The position numbers and the translations under genes were made by a program. The notes beneath the pieces are model-generated. The model was not told the origin of the DNA. It saw only the letters and a list, made by a program, of their open reading frames with translations, and did not search any database. Shown one piece after another: positions 27,174 through 35,734 of a stretch of 64,000 bases of DNA (positions are counted from its first letter, which is position 1; each line of letters begins with the position of its first letter). Origin of the DNA: SOKP01 sp048887165 (GTDB lineage Archaea; Asgardarchaeota; Lokiarchaeia; Sigyniarchaeales; SOKP01); contig JBHLJZ010000008.1 in NCBI GenBank assembly GCA_048887165.1, positions 1-64,000 of the forward strand, read 5' to 3'.

Positions 27174-28310
27174 ATGAATGATCTTGAACTCTTATCGAAT
27201 TTTTCTTTATTTTTGAAAGAAAAGAAAGAAAAAGGAGTTAAAATTATCGCTTTTTTAGCACACGATAATATTCCAGAAGAATTATTAGATGCAGCAGGGT
27301 TTTTTCCATTAAGGTTAATATTTGGAGGAAATGACGATTTAATGAATGCTAGTCATGATTATCTACCACCATCTACGTGTGCTTTTGCTCAAACTTGTAT
27401 AGGTTTGTTTTCAATTAAACCTGCTCAATTTGATTTTTTAGATTTAATTGACTATTTTATTGTTTCAAATCATTGTGTATCTGATATATGTGCGTCTGAA
27501 ATTATTTCAAAATATTACAATATACCTAGATTAGACTTCTATGTACCATATACTAATAATAAAAACAGTTCAGATTATTTCAAATTAGAGTTAAGGGATT
27601 TAAAGCAAAAATTAGAAGAAATTATTAAGAAAGAAGTTGATAATGAATCTATTTTTGATAGCATTAAAAAGTATAACAATTTTAAAAAAAAACTTTCAGA
27701 AATTAATAGTTTAGAAATAACCGGTTCGGAAAAATTAAAGGTTATTCAAAAAGCACTTTTATATGGACCTTCTTTTCTTTTAGAATTAGAACAGTATATA
27801 GAAAAAAATATATCAAATCCAATAGAAAAAATTGAAGATTCTAAGAATGTCCTAATTACTGGATGCTCGATTTTTATTAATGATTATTTGATTGAATTGA
27901 TTGAAGACGGAGGAGGAAATATTGTTTTTTTTGATACTTGGATTGGAAATCATTATTATTCGCAAATATTGGAGGAGGAGATGATAAATACTATTAAAGA
28001 TCCATTAGATCTCTTAGTTTATAGATTTGAAAATAATCGTTATGGAGATCATTCAGTACCTAACTTTTTAGAGAATAAACTATTACTAATCGAAAAATAT
28101 TATCAAAGTTATAAACAAAAGACAGGAAAAGGATTAGGAATAATAAATCATATAATAAAATTCTGTGATCACATCTCATTAATGTCCAGTTACTTGAAAG
28201 AACGGTTACAGAAACAAGGTATAAGGGTTTTGAATTTAGAAAGAGATTATTCAAGAGCTAATCGAGGTCAACTTTCAACTAGAATAGAAGCATTTTTGGA
28301 GATGATATAA
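27174..28310 (+). CDS. 2-hydroxyacyl-CoA dehydratase / benzoyl-CoA reductase subunit (HgdB/FldC-like)
   Basis: The 378-residue protein matches the HgdB/BcrB-type dehydratase D-component. The N-terminal domain has NIPEELLDAAGFFPLRL; the cluster-binding cysteines are in PPSTCAFAQTC and NHCVSDIC, with a third set in HIIKFCDH; the end reads RGQLSTRIEAFLEM, as in the family. It carries a [4Fe-4S] cluster receiving electrons from the activase. The substrate (2-hydroxyglutaryl-, lactoyl-, phenyllactyl- or aromatic acyl-CoA) cannot be told from sequence. Its stop is 3 bp before the next subunit's ATG, so the two are translationally linked. Confidence 0.88.
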   Translation: MNDLELLSNFSLFLKEKKEKGVKIIAFLAHDNIPEELLDAAGFFPLRLIFGGNDDLMNASHDYLPPSTCAFAQTCIGLFSIKPAQFDFLDLIDYFIVSNHCVSDICASEIISKYYNIPRLDFYVPYTNNKNSSDYFKLELRDLKQKLEEIIKKEVDNESIFDSIKKYNNFKKKLSEINSLEITGSEKLKVIQKALLYGPSFLLELEQYIEKNISNPIEKIEDSKNVLITGCSIFINDYLIELIEDGGGNIVFFDTWIGNHYYSQILEEEMINTIKDPLDLLVYRFENNRYGDHSVPNFLENKLLLIEKYYQSYKQKTGKGLGIINHIIKFCDHISLMSSYLKERLQKQGIRVLNLERDYSRANRGQLSTRIEAFLEMI

Positions 28311-28313
28311 AAG

Positions 28314-29669
28314 ATGAGTTTAATAGCAGATGAAATTATTCGATTTAGTTCTGTATTAAAAATTGCATATAATCTTTTAGCAGGTAGGAATTATTTGAAA
28401 AGAAAGAAATTTCGGGAAAAGGAAAAATTAGTAGCTGTCGCTTTACCCTTTTCTGATCTACCTTTTGCAGCTGGTGCTGTCCCTGTATTTCCAATTAGAA
28501 TGCATATATTTGAGATAAATAAGTATTTGGCATATTTGGGTTCCGCATCAAGCATATTTGGATGGGAAAGTGTTTCGAATTTTTTAGGATTTGTTAAAAA
28601 TTTGGGAATTCAAGAAATCAGTAAAATTGTAGACGATATCATTGAAGATGTAATTGACACAATCAATAAAAAGTACAATGAGATGTATGACCTTGGAATT
28701 GAAGGTGGTGTTTCAAGTGATTTTTGCTATGGATTAAAAAGCTTAACAGGAATGCATATTACTAAAGGCCGTAATGTAGATGCTTGCTTTAATGTAACAA
28801 TTAGATGCAGCGCATATAATAAATATTTGGAGTCTTTAAAAGCTATTAATTCTGAGCCTAAACAAATTTGGGTTGATATTCCACCAAGAAATATTGGAAA
28901 TTCTTTGGAATTATTGACAAATAATATTTCAAATGCTTTAAAGGAGCTGGAAAATTTAACCGGAAACACATTAACTGATAATCGACTTCGAGATTTTTTC
29001 AAAATTGGTAATCAAATAAAAAGAGATTATAAGACCATAATATATGAAATTAGTGCTTCTGATTTCTATCCCTGCAATCCGGCAACCTTTAGTGAAATTT
29101 TATCATTACTTAGTATTACATTTCAGGATTATAACTCCAACGCTTCTAGATATCGAGATAATATGAGTTCATTAGTAAAGGAAATGAAGGAGAGAATTCG
29201 AAAAGGAATTGGAATGGACGTTTCTAAAATGCCTCGGATCTTAGTTACTCCTATGTTTGGAGGTTGGGAACCCAAAAGTCATGAAATCATATATGAACTT
29301 GGTGGTCGAGCTTTATATGCTGATTGGGAAATACTGAAATTATTAGAAGAAATTAATGTATCAACTCATGCAAATCCAGTAGAAGAGTATGCTCGATTCC
29401 TTCTAAATGCTACTGAAACAGGTATAGGTTGTGATAATGATACTTTAACAAATTCATATTTAAGAATGGCTAAAGATTTAAGCGCTGATGGACTTGTTTT
29501 CTTTCAGTTATTTGGATGTCACTCTATTTCAAATTGTTATTCGATGTTGAGGGAAAAAATTCGTCGTGATTTAGAAATACCAACTACTTCCATAACATTC
29601 AATAAAATTGGCGAAAATGTAGAGCAAGTAAAAACCCGCTTAGGAGCTTTTATGGAGATGTTTAAGTAG
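28314..29669 (+). CDS. 2-hydroxyacyl-CoA dehydratase subunit, second component
   Basis: The 451-residue partner subunit has the family pattern FAAGAVPVFPIRM near the N-terminus, cysteines in SDFCYGLKSL, VTIRCSAYNKY and QLFGCHSIS that can ligate a cluster, and the ending IGENVEQVKTRLGAFMEMF. The central block CNPATFSEILSLL followed by FGGWEPKSHEIIYELGGR is shared with the orphan paralogue at 36189..37538. A Gly-rich MFGGWEP segment replaces the usual IPSELIYAAG-like repeat. It begins 3 bp after the preceding gene's stop. The activase and two subunits form a complete three-gene enzyme module. Confidence 0.82.
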   Translation: MSLIADEIIRFSSVLKIAYNLLAGRNYLKRKKFREKEKLVAVALPFSDLPFAAGAVPVFPIRMHIFEINKYLAYLGSASSIFGWESVSNFLGFVKNLGIQEISKIVDDIIEDVIDTINKKYNEMYDLGIEGGVSSDFCYGLKSLTGMHITKGRNVDACFNVTIRCSAYNKYLESLKAINSEPKQIWVDIPPRNIGNSLELLTNNISNALKELENLTGNTLTDNRLRDFFKIGNQIKRDYKTIIYEISASDFYPCNPATFSEILSLLSITFQDYNSNASRYRDNMSSLVKEMKERIRKGIGMDVSKMPRILVTPMFGGWEPKSHEIIYELGGRALYADWEILKLLEEINVSTHANPVEEYARFLLNATETGIGCDNDTLTNSYLRMAKDLSADGLVFFQLFGCHSISNCYSMLREKIRRDLEIPTTSITFNKIGENVEQVKTRLGAFMEMFK

Positions 29670-29694
29670 ATAAAATTTTTAGAATTAATATTAT

Positions 29695-30159
29695 TTAAAT
29701 TTGTTCAAAGAACATCTTTCTACCCGAATGGACTCTTTGAAAATTGTCCTTATACTTTTCAATATCATCATGAATTTCTTCTAACTCTTTATTTTCCAAC
29801 ATTCTATTAAAGATATTTAGTGTAGAGAGATAAAGTTTCGGCATAAAAGTATCAATCTGAGAAAGCTCGTAAGCTAAATTTAATATTGAAGAGTAGTCCA
29901 AAGTTAAATCAATTTCTCGATTTTTTATCTGTTGTATTATCTGTTTCTCTAATTTTCTTCTTGAAATGTTGCTCCATACTAATTCATACCCAAAATAATT
30001 GACAGCTTGGACTGCCTCGGTTAAAAGTGCTGTGCCTGTCGCAATAGCGATACTACCGGTTAAAATATATGCTGTTAAGGTTCCTAGTATAATAGTAATT
30101 CCCCTATAAATTAAACTTTTTATTAAACTTTCTTTCCATTCTATTTTTTTAGACTTCAT
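29695..30159 (-). CDS. DUF2061-type membrane protein with helical C-terminal extension
   Basis: The 154-residue protein begins with the DUF2061 pattern ESLIKSLIYRGITIILGTLTAY and TGSIAIATGTALLTEAVQA (two membrane helices, about residues 13-33 and 36-55), then FGYELVW. Most DUF2061 proteins end soon after; this one has a further 90 residues of soluble helix. The function is unknown. It converges on the dehydratase gene after 25 bp and is the most 3' minus-strand gene of its group. Confidence 0.55.
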   Translation of the reverse strand: MKSKKIEWKESLIKSLIYRGITIILGTLTAYILTGSIAIATGTALLTEAVQAVNYFGYELVWSNISRRKLEKQIIQQIKNREIDLTLDYSSILNLAYELSQIDTFMPKLYLSTLNIFNRMLENKELEEIHDDIEKYKDNFQRVHSGRKMFFEQI

Positions 30160-30243
30160 AAATTTTCAGCAAGAATTTTTTATACTTAAATAGGCTTTTT
30201 AAGAGGAAAAGAAACAGTTAAAATTCCTTTTTGTTTAAAAATT

Positions 30244-30360
30244 CTACATTCTAAAAAAAATTAATTCTATCTTTAAAAAGTCTTTAATATGTTTTTTATA
30301 GATTTTACCACGATGATGATACTTTTGACATTTAGTACAATAATATTTAATCATTTTCAC
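30244..30360 (-). CDS. 38-residue zinc-knuckle miniprotein
   Basis: The frame begins at GTG 30360, overlapping the TGA stop of the upstream gene in a GTGA, with ATG available two codons later. It encodes a compact protein with YYCTKCQKYHHRGKIYKKH: Cys8 and Cys11 plus His15/His16 and His24 form a plausible zinc site, followed by a hydrophobic tail KIELIFFRM. The 4-bp overlap suggests translational coupling. Similar CxxC...H...H miniproteins are known in archaea without assigned function. It was found by direct reading, being too short for routine calls. It may bind nucleic acid or protein; no function is claimed. Confidence 0.6.
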   Translation of the reverse strand: MKMIKYYCTKCQKYHHRGKIYKKHIKDFLKIELIFFRM

Positions 30361-30617
30361 TTTGAATTTATTTTATTCAATTTATCATTTATCTCATGAA
30401 ATAATTTTTCTCTTTGATTAGAATCATGAATTATTTTTCTTTTTCTGATTTTATCAATAGAAAAGACAACATAATCATTTTCTAAATTTGAAGAACAATT
30501 ATAATTTCTTTTAATGACATTATTGTCATTGTTGTCAACGACAATATTAGACTTATTATCTTTTTTCTCTTTTCTTAAAGTATTTACTTTTGATTTGAAT
30601 TTGTTTAAAATTCCCAA
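30357..30617 (-). CDS. Small charged hypothetical protein
   Basis: The 86-residue protein starts at TTG 30617, with AGAGGTG upstream at good spacing. It has a basic amphipathic N-terminus (ILNKFKSKVNTLRKEKK), an Asn/Asp-rich middle and a C-terminal helix FHEINDKLNKINSK. I recognise no family. It follows the 88-residue gene by 39 bp and overlaps the zinc miniprotein by 4 bp, so the three small genes look like one operon. Confidence 0.5.
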   Translation of the reverse strand: MGILNKFKSKVNTLRKEKKDNKSNIVVDNNDNNVIKRNYNCSSNLENDYVVFSIDKIRKRKIIHDSNQREKLFHEINDKLNKINSK

Positions 30618-30656
30618 ATTTGCACCTCTTTTTTAAAATATTTACTAATTTTTATT

Positions 30657-30923
30657 CTAAGCTCCTTCTAGAGTATATAATTGTTTCCCATTAGGGATAT
30701 AAAATTTATTTTTATCTTTTATAATTATAGTATGAAAATAAGCTGCTAATCCTAAGAAGCCTCTTATTACGGCTTCATCTTTTTCATAAACAAAACGAAT
30801 CAATGTTATAGCTTTGTTTCCATTGAATTTTGCCCTTTCATGAATTATTTCATCAATTAGCGGAACTTTTAATTCTGTAACAATTTCATAAACTTTTTGA
30901 ATGAATTCTTCATTTCTGGTCAT
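30657..30923 (-). CDS. Small hypothetical protein
   Basis: The ATG at 30923 sits 5 bases after a strong GAGGTG ribosome-binding site, giving 88 residues; an in-frame TTG one codon earlier is less likely. The chain is mixed helix and strand (FIQKVYEIVTELKVPLIDEII, then KAITLIRFVYEKDEAVIRGFL, then KDKNKFYIPNGKQL), which resembles a small winged-helix-like or adaptor domain, but no family is recognised. It is the first of three small minus-strand genes. About 360 bp of gene-free DNA lies upstream of it. Confidence 0.5.
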   Translation of the reverse strand: MTRNEEFIQKVYEIVTELKVPLIDEIIHERAKFNGNKAITLIRFVYEKDEAVIRGFLGLAAYFHTIIIKDKNKFYIPNGKQLYTLEGA

Positions 30924-31014
30924 CAAAACACCTCTATTTTATTATTTTTATAAAAATTCACAATTTTTTCTAAATATCATTAATAATTAAACTAATTTTC
31001 CAATTAAATACGAA

Positions 31015-31104
31015 GTTATTCACTTAAAAGGAGTATAAAACCATTTTAATGTAAGATTGAGCTATAATAGATGGTTTTAATAAAAACCATTCTAAATGAA
31101 TAAC
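31015..31104. repeat. 90-bp imperfect inverted-repeat element (MITE-like)
   Basis: Arms GTTATTCACTTAAA (31015-31028) and the reverse complement GTTATTCATTTAGA (31104-31091) match at 12 of 14 positions. Inside is a second palindrome ATGGTTTT-AATA-AAAACCAT (31071-31090), and a further AAAACCATT occurs at 31038-31046. The whole can fold into a nested hairpin. It lies in the 360-bp gene-free stretch 30927-31286, upstream of the small minus-strand operon and downstream of the membrane protein gene at 31287. No target-site duplication is evident. Beyond this element the stretch is plain AT-rich DNA. Confidence 0.45.
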
Positions 31105-31286
31105 AGTCTTACCACTAAAAATAATATTAAAATTTTAATGGCTTTGGGTACTGATCAAATCATTTTTCGATCTATAATAATAGTATAATCAAAATTATTT
31201 AATTTTAACTATAATTAAATCAAAGGATTTTATTATTTTGTATAATAAACCTATTAAAATTTTGCTAATTTTTTAAAGCCGATTTA

Positions 31287-32294
31287 TTAGCCAGAATCTT
31301 GCTTTTCTTCTAACTTTTTCTTTAATTCTTCAGTTTCTTTCTCAAGTTCTTCGATCTTCTTGTCTCGCTTTTTTATTTTATGTTCAGCTAATGTTATACC
31401 TTGTAAACTTAAAAGTTTTTTAACAAAGATTATAGACGCTATACATATACCTATAAGATAAAATAATTCGGCAGTCCAGTAGTATTCAGATATATTAATG
31501 TAGATTGATAAATTCAAAAAAGGTAATATCAATGTTAATATGCCAATAAATATCAACGAAATAAGTAATGTTATTTTCTCATAAGTTTTTATCTTACTTC
31601 TGAAAAAAACATAAACTCTCAACCAAAAAATTATACTAATAAAAGTAATTGGTATAAATATTATCGATCCTATTCCTATTATCAACAAAAAGTTTAAAGC
31701 GAACTTCTTCCTCCATAAATCTAGGATCTCTTTGGTTGTCATTTGATCTTGAACTTGTGCACTAGCATATTCTTTTCTAAGTTCAAAATATTTCTTTTTA
31801 ATTCCTCTCGCTACTTGTTTGGCACCTTTTTTCCACCAACTTAATTTTCCTAATTCTGCAGCTTCTTCAATTTGATCTCTAATAATTGGTATAATATAAA
31901 GAGTTAATAATAAAGAGATTATACCATAAAGATATAATAGCAAATCAAACCAAAACCAAAATCCTGTTTGAGTTATTATAGTTTTTCTAATGAAGCTTAT
32001 AATAATTTTATATGTAGCATAACCTATTAATACCAAAGGTACAACTACCTGAATAACAATAAAAATATTTAACTCTTTCTTGCCAAATTTATCTTTAAAT
32101 TTTTTTAAAATTATGAGAAAAATGTTCGAAATGCTCAATAATATCCCAAAACCAGATAAAAACTTAACTGCCCAGAAAAAAATTAATAATGAAAAATCTA
32201 AATAAAGTAAACTAAAAGCCAAATTTATTATCATAAAAATGATTAATGCCATTAAGATGGAGAAATAACCTATTCTATATAGCTTTTCATTCAT
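31287..32294 (-). CDS. Polytopic membrane protein with C-terminal coiled coil
   Basis: The protein has 335 residues from the ATG at 32294 (a TTG at 32303 would add three). It shows about eight membrane helices in two groups, a cytoplasmic loop rich in Lys, Ala and Gln near residues 155-195, and a C-terminal heptad segment IKKRDKKIEELEKETEELKKKLEEK. No family is recognised and no transport motif is visible. It stands alone between the inverted-repeat element and the opine dehydrogenase gene. Upstream, 32295-32528 has a weak hairpin (CCCCT...AGGGG, 32455-32481). Confidence 0.55.
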   Translation of the reverse strand: MNEKLYRIGYFSILMALIIFMIINLAFSLLYLDFSLLIFFWAVKFLSGFGILLSISNIFLIILKKFKDKFGKKELNIFIVIQVVVPLVLIGYATYKIIISFIRKTIITQTGFWFWFDLLLYLYGIISLLLTLYIIPIIRDQIEEAAELGKLSWWKKGAKQVARGIKKKYFELRKEYASAQVQDQMTTKEILDLWRKKFALNFLLIIGIGSIIFIPITFISIIFWLRVYVFFRSKIKTYEKITLLISLIFIGILTLILPFLNLSIYINISEYYWTAELFYLIGICIASIIFVKKLLSLQGITLAEHKIKKRDKKIEELEKETEELKKKLEEKQDSG

Positions 32295-32528
32295 TATAAT
32301 CAAGTTTTCCTATACTGATGTATATTTAAAAATTTCAATTACTTGGAAATCAATTGAAAATTGAACCTTATTTTATAAAATTATTGTATCTATTTAAGAT
32401 TTTTCTTATATGATATAATTACTGAAGGTTAAGGTAATTATATTAAATATAGATCCCCTAGTTATGCATAAATTCAAGGGGAATTATGATCTAAACAATT
32501 TGCTTTAAAAATATTGAATATAATATAT

Positions 32529-33632
32529 TTAATTTACTTTTATTTGTTGTTCTGTTCCTATCTCAATTAATTTATCAGTAGCAATTCGGGATTCAATTAA
32601 TTTTTCAAGTGCTAAACCTTGTACTGTCCTTCCTTTATTCATAAAATCTATCCCACATAAGATCGAAGATAAATTTATTACAGAATCTATTATTGGTGTC
32701 TCAATGCCTAAAAATTTTGCTAAAGATGAAATGGGGACTAAACCAGTTGGTACATCTTCAGTAAAATATCTTGTGATTAATTCTTTTGGGGCATTTATAT
32801 TTTCATAAGCCTTGATTTTTTTTATAGCCTTATGAATCGATTTTTTTTTGACTCCATAGGATTTATTTGCCCACTCGCAAAATCTAATTTGTTTTATTCT
32901 TAAAATTTCAAAAATTTTATTCAATTCAGTTTGAATATTCTCAAGGACCTCACATGTTCTAGAGGTTGCACCTTCTGCATAAAATTTAAAGGGTATTCCT
33001 GAATCCATAGCACCAGCATTCAATAGTGAAATAGTTGGATGTAATAACATCCCAATATTATTTAATGTCATTTCAAGATAATCATCTACAGGATTCAATT
33101 GGTGAAATATCTCTCTCAGCGTATCATACACATAGAAGGTATCTTTGTCTGGAAAAGCAGCAAAATCAACCATATCTTTAATTTTAAGGATTTTTACTCC
33201 GTTCTTTTTTAACTGCCTTGAAGTAAAGACTAACGTTTGAGTTTCAGCAATGAAAATTGGGAATGATATCCCTTTCTGTTCAATTACTCTCCTAAATTCA
33301 ACAGCACCAAAACTCCTTCCGGGATTTAATAGGATTATTTGATCACGAAAAAGATATTGTGCAATTTTTTCAGCAATAGATTTATGTGCTGAAGCGGGAA
33401 TAACTACCAATATGACATCAGCATCTCTTACTGCTAATTCTAAATCTTGTGTAATTAAGTTACACGGATAATAACCTTTTATTTCTCCAGATGCTTTAAC
33501 ACCGCCTTTTTTTTTTATATCTATAATTCTTGTAAATGAACGATTATATAGATTTACAGGGTATCCTTTGGAAGATAAGTAAGCTGCAAAGGCACGACCA
33601 CCATTTCCTGCTCCGATTACACAAAATTTCAT
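32529..33632 (-). CDS. Octopine/nopaline-type opine dehydrogenase
   Basis: The 367-residue protein has an N-terminal NAD(P)-binding Rossmann domain starting VIGAGNGGRAFAAYLSSKG, VPASAHKSIAEKIA and LLNPGRSFGAVEFR, followed by the helical octopine-dehydrogenase domain with NNIGMLLHPTISLLNAG, which holds the catalytic His, and FKFYAEGATSRTCEVLE. Family enzymes reductively condense an amino acid with a 2-oxo acid, or run in reverse. The substrate pair is unknown. The ATG overlaps the stop of the B12-binding gene upstream by 4 bp (ATGA), so the two are almost certainly one functional unit. Confidence 0.85.
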   Translation of the reverse strand: MKFCVIGAGNGGRAFAAYLSSKGYPVNLYNRSFTRIIDIKKKGGVKASGEIKGYYPCNLITQDLELAVRDADVILVVIPASAHKSIAEKIAQYLFRDQIILLNPGRSFGAVEFRRVIEQKGISFPIFIAETQTLVFTSRQLKKNGVKILKIKDMVDFAAFPDKDTFYVYDTLREIFHQLNPVDDYLEMTLNNIGMLLHPTISLLNAGAMDSGIPFKFYAEGATSRTCEVLENIQTELNKIFEILRIKQIRFCEWANKSYGVKKKSIHKAIKKIKAYENINAPKELITRYFTEDVPTGLVPISSLAKFLGIETPIIDSVINLSSILCGIDFMNKGRTVQGLALEKLIESRIATDKLIEIGTEQQIKVN

Positions 33633-35374
33633 TCATCTATCACCTCAAAAACAGTACTTTCATTTTGCTTTAACAAATCTGAGATATTAATATCCGACAG
33701 GTTAAAGATAATATCTTTAATTCTCTGGATTTCATCATATTTTTTATTCTGTGTCAAATCCCATGAATAACAAGCACCATTAATTATTTTAGTGTTAATT
33801 ACTCCTAAAGCAAATTTGTTATTTTTTAAATGCGGAGCATCAAAAATTCCATATTTTACAAGCCGGTTTAAAACATTAGAATTAATATATGGATTTTTAT
33901 ACTCTTTTTTATATTTAGCCAAGTAGGGTATTAAATTAACAATCCACTTTGCTTGTTTAATAAGTTCTTCTTTTCTTTCTTGTATTTTATTGTCAATGAA
34001 GTTTATTTCACTTGAATAAACTTTATTTATGACCTGATCTACTATTTTGCAGCTTTCAATTACATCTTCAGGAAGAGTGGCGTGATTAGCCTCCGAGAAA
34101 CTAACTACATGAACAATATCTGGCTTTATTGCTAATTGGACCATAGTTGCTACTGCTAATTGACCCTTAGCTCTATCTAAATCTAATGGAAAGCTAGCTA
34201 ATCCAGTTCTCACTTGTTTAATTACTGAAAAATTCTTGTCTGTTAAAGTGTTAAGTAATTCATTTTTTGCCAGAATCTTTGCCAAGTCCATATTAAGGGA
34301 GCTTGAAGGGGGTGTATTAAACATGTATTGTGCAATAAAGAATTTTACGCCTAGATTTTTAGCTATAATACCAGATAAATACATATCAGCTACCGCAATC
34401 GCATCTGGAGCATTTCTAAGACTCCAATGATGAGAATCATTAATTTCAACAGGAATATTGTTTTTAGCATGCCAGTTTATAGCTTCTAGATGTTGTTTTA
34501 TTGATTTTTTTAATGTTAAGGGCCCTCTTCCATCCATTTGATTAAACCAGAAAATTGGAATAGCAGCCCAGGCATTATGAATAGTTTCTCGATATAATTT
34601 AGCTAATTTAATGAAATCACGAGTACCCGCATAAATTCTTAACAAGGGGTAATTTCCTGTTAATCTTGCTTTATATAAGTTAATAAAGTCTTCTTTAGAT
34701 CTGATGGGCACCCCTCCTGCCCCAGATAGTTCCTTAACCTGATCTCTGGGATGGAAGAAGTGCGCTTGCGTATTTTGATCAGGAGCAATTGATATTATAT
34801 CTAATATCTCTGCGTTTGCAATTTTTGTTATTCCTTTTAAGGTCTTCTTTATAGTTGGTAATCCGAAATGTGCTCTTATAACTGGAAAAGGACTTTTCCA
34901 CTTAATTCGTGAAATTAAATCTATAGGTATTTCGCTTTTTTCTTCAGTAATAACCAAATCTCTCCCTAAGGTCGATAATATCTTATATTTTGATTCTCCT
35001 CCAACAAAATATTCATCAAAGAGATTGAATTCTTTCGCAACTTCAACTACTTCAGGAGTACCAGCAAAAAATAATTGTTGGGGTTTTTCTTTCAATTCAT
35101 AAAATTTTTCTTTAAATTGTTGTAGAACTGGTCTAAGAGTAGCTGGTGTTAGTCTATAACTAAGTCCTAAAATATTCGGCTTATAACTCTTTAATTTATC
35201 AATAATTACTGAATTTGGAGTTGCGGGTCCCAGAAATACACATTTAAAGCCTAATGTTTTTGCGATATTTGTAAAATTATGCGGACCTGCTATATGAACA
35301 CATTGACCAATACATGCAGTTAAAATTTTTTTAATTTCTGGCTTATTGACAATATTATTATTCATTTTTATCAT
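33629..35374 (-). CDS. B12-binding domain fused to a mutase-like barrel (glutamate-mutase-like)
   Basis: The 581-residue protein has an N-terminal cobalamin-binding Rossmann-like domain (about residues 15-135) with CVHIAGPHNF; by family pattern the DxHxxG motif is present as CxHxxG, His27 being the cobalt ligand. The FAGTPEVVEVAKEF and YFVGGESKYK blocks complete the domain. The rest (about 165-500) resembles the TIM-barrel large chain of glutamate mutase or related B12 mutases: LRIYAGTRDF, NQMDGRGP, EINDSHHW and AQYMFNTPPSSS. The ATG at 35374 follows an AGGAG site. A carbon-skeleton mutase acting on an amino acid is inferred; a methyltransferase-like or non-catalytic role cannot be excluded. 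It is coupled to the opine dehydrogenase gene downstream. Confidence 0.6.
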   Translation of the reverse strand: MIKMNNNIVNKPEIKKILTACIGQCVHIAGPHNFTNIAKTLGFKCVFLGPATPNSVIIDKLKSYKPNILGLSYRLTPATLRPVLQQFKEKFYELKEKPQQLFFAGTPEVVEVAKEFNLFDEYFVGGESKYKILSTLGRDLVITEEKSEIPIDLISRIKWKSPFPVIRAHFGLPTIKKTLKGITKIANAEILDIISIAPDQNTQAHFFHPRDQVKELSGAGGVPIRSKEDFINLYKARLTGNYPLLRIYAGTRDFIKLAKLYRETIHNAWAAIPIFWFNQMDGRGPLTLKKSIKQHLEAINWHAKNNIPVEINDSHHWSLRNAPDAIAVADMYLSGIIAKNLGVKFFIAQYMFNTPPSSSLNMDLAKILAKNELLNTLTDKNFSVIKQVRTGLASFPLDLDRAKGQLAVATMVQLAIKPDIVHVVSFSEANHATLPEDVIESCKIVDQVINKVYSSEINFIDNKIQERKEELIKQAKWIVNLIPYLAKYKKEYKNPYINSNVLNRLVKYGIFDAPHLKNNKFALGVINTKIINGACYSWDLTQNKKYDEIQRIKDIIFNLSDINISDLLKQNESTVFEVIDE

Positions 35375-35548
35375 AAAATTATCTCCTCATCGGAGTTTTA
35401 TATTGTTCTTTCGCAATTATTCAAATAATCGACTTATGTTTATTCTCCAAGTCGATTACTTTAAATTAAAAATAGACATAAATACTACTTTTTGAACGAT
35501 TAAACGATGAAATATGGATAATACTATATTATTATAGCAATATTTGCT

Positions 35549-35662
35549 ATTTAAATATAATGATCTTTTAAATAAAAGTAATCTCACTTTTTATTTAAAT
35601 AGATAATCTTTTAAATAATAATATTTACTTGCAATTTAAATAAACTTATATACTTTTAAATA
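35549..35662. repeat. Three tandem pairs of a TTTAAATA motif
   Basis: ATTTAAATA occurs at 35549-35557, 35593-35601 and 35634-35642, and TTTTAAATA (preceded by C) at 35566-35574, 35609-35617 and 35654-35662. The two versions alternate, giving three units of about 41-44 bp. The motif resembles the archaeal TATA box and is nearly palindromic, so it could be either a set of promoters or operator sites. It lies in the 814-bp interval 35375-36188, between the divergent B12-binding gene and the HTH reading frame. The rest of that interval is AT-rich without other structure. Confidence 0.5.
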
Positions 35663-35734
35663 CAATATTTATATAATAATAAAATATTTTTTTATCTTTT
35701 TTTAGAAATAAATTGAAACACTTGGTGAAATAAT

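Noticed and set aside
32455..32481. CCCCT...AGGGG hairpin as an intrinsic terminator
   Set aside because: The stem has only 5 bp with a loop of about 17 bases and no T-run directly after it on either strand.
35549..35662. TTTAAATA repeats as a CRISPR array
   Set aside because: The repeat units are far too short, the spacing varies and no cas gene is present.
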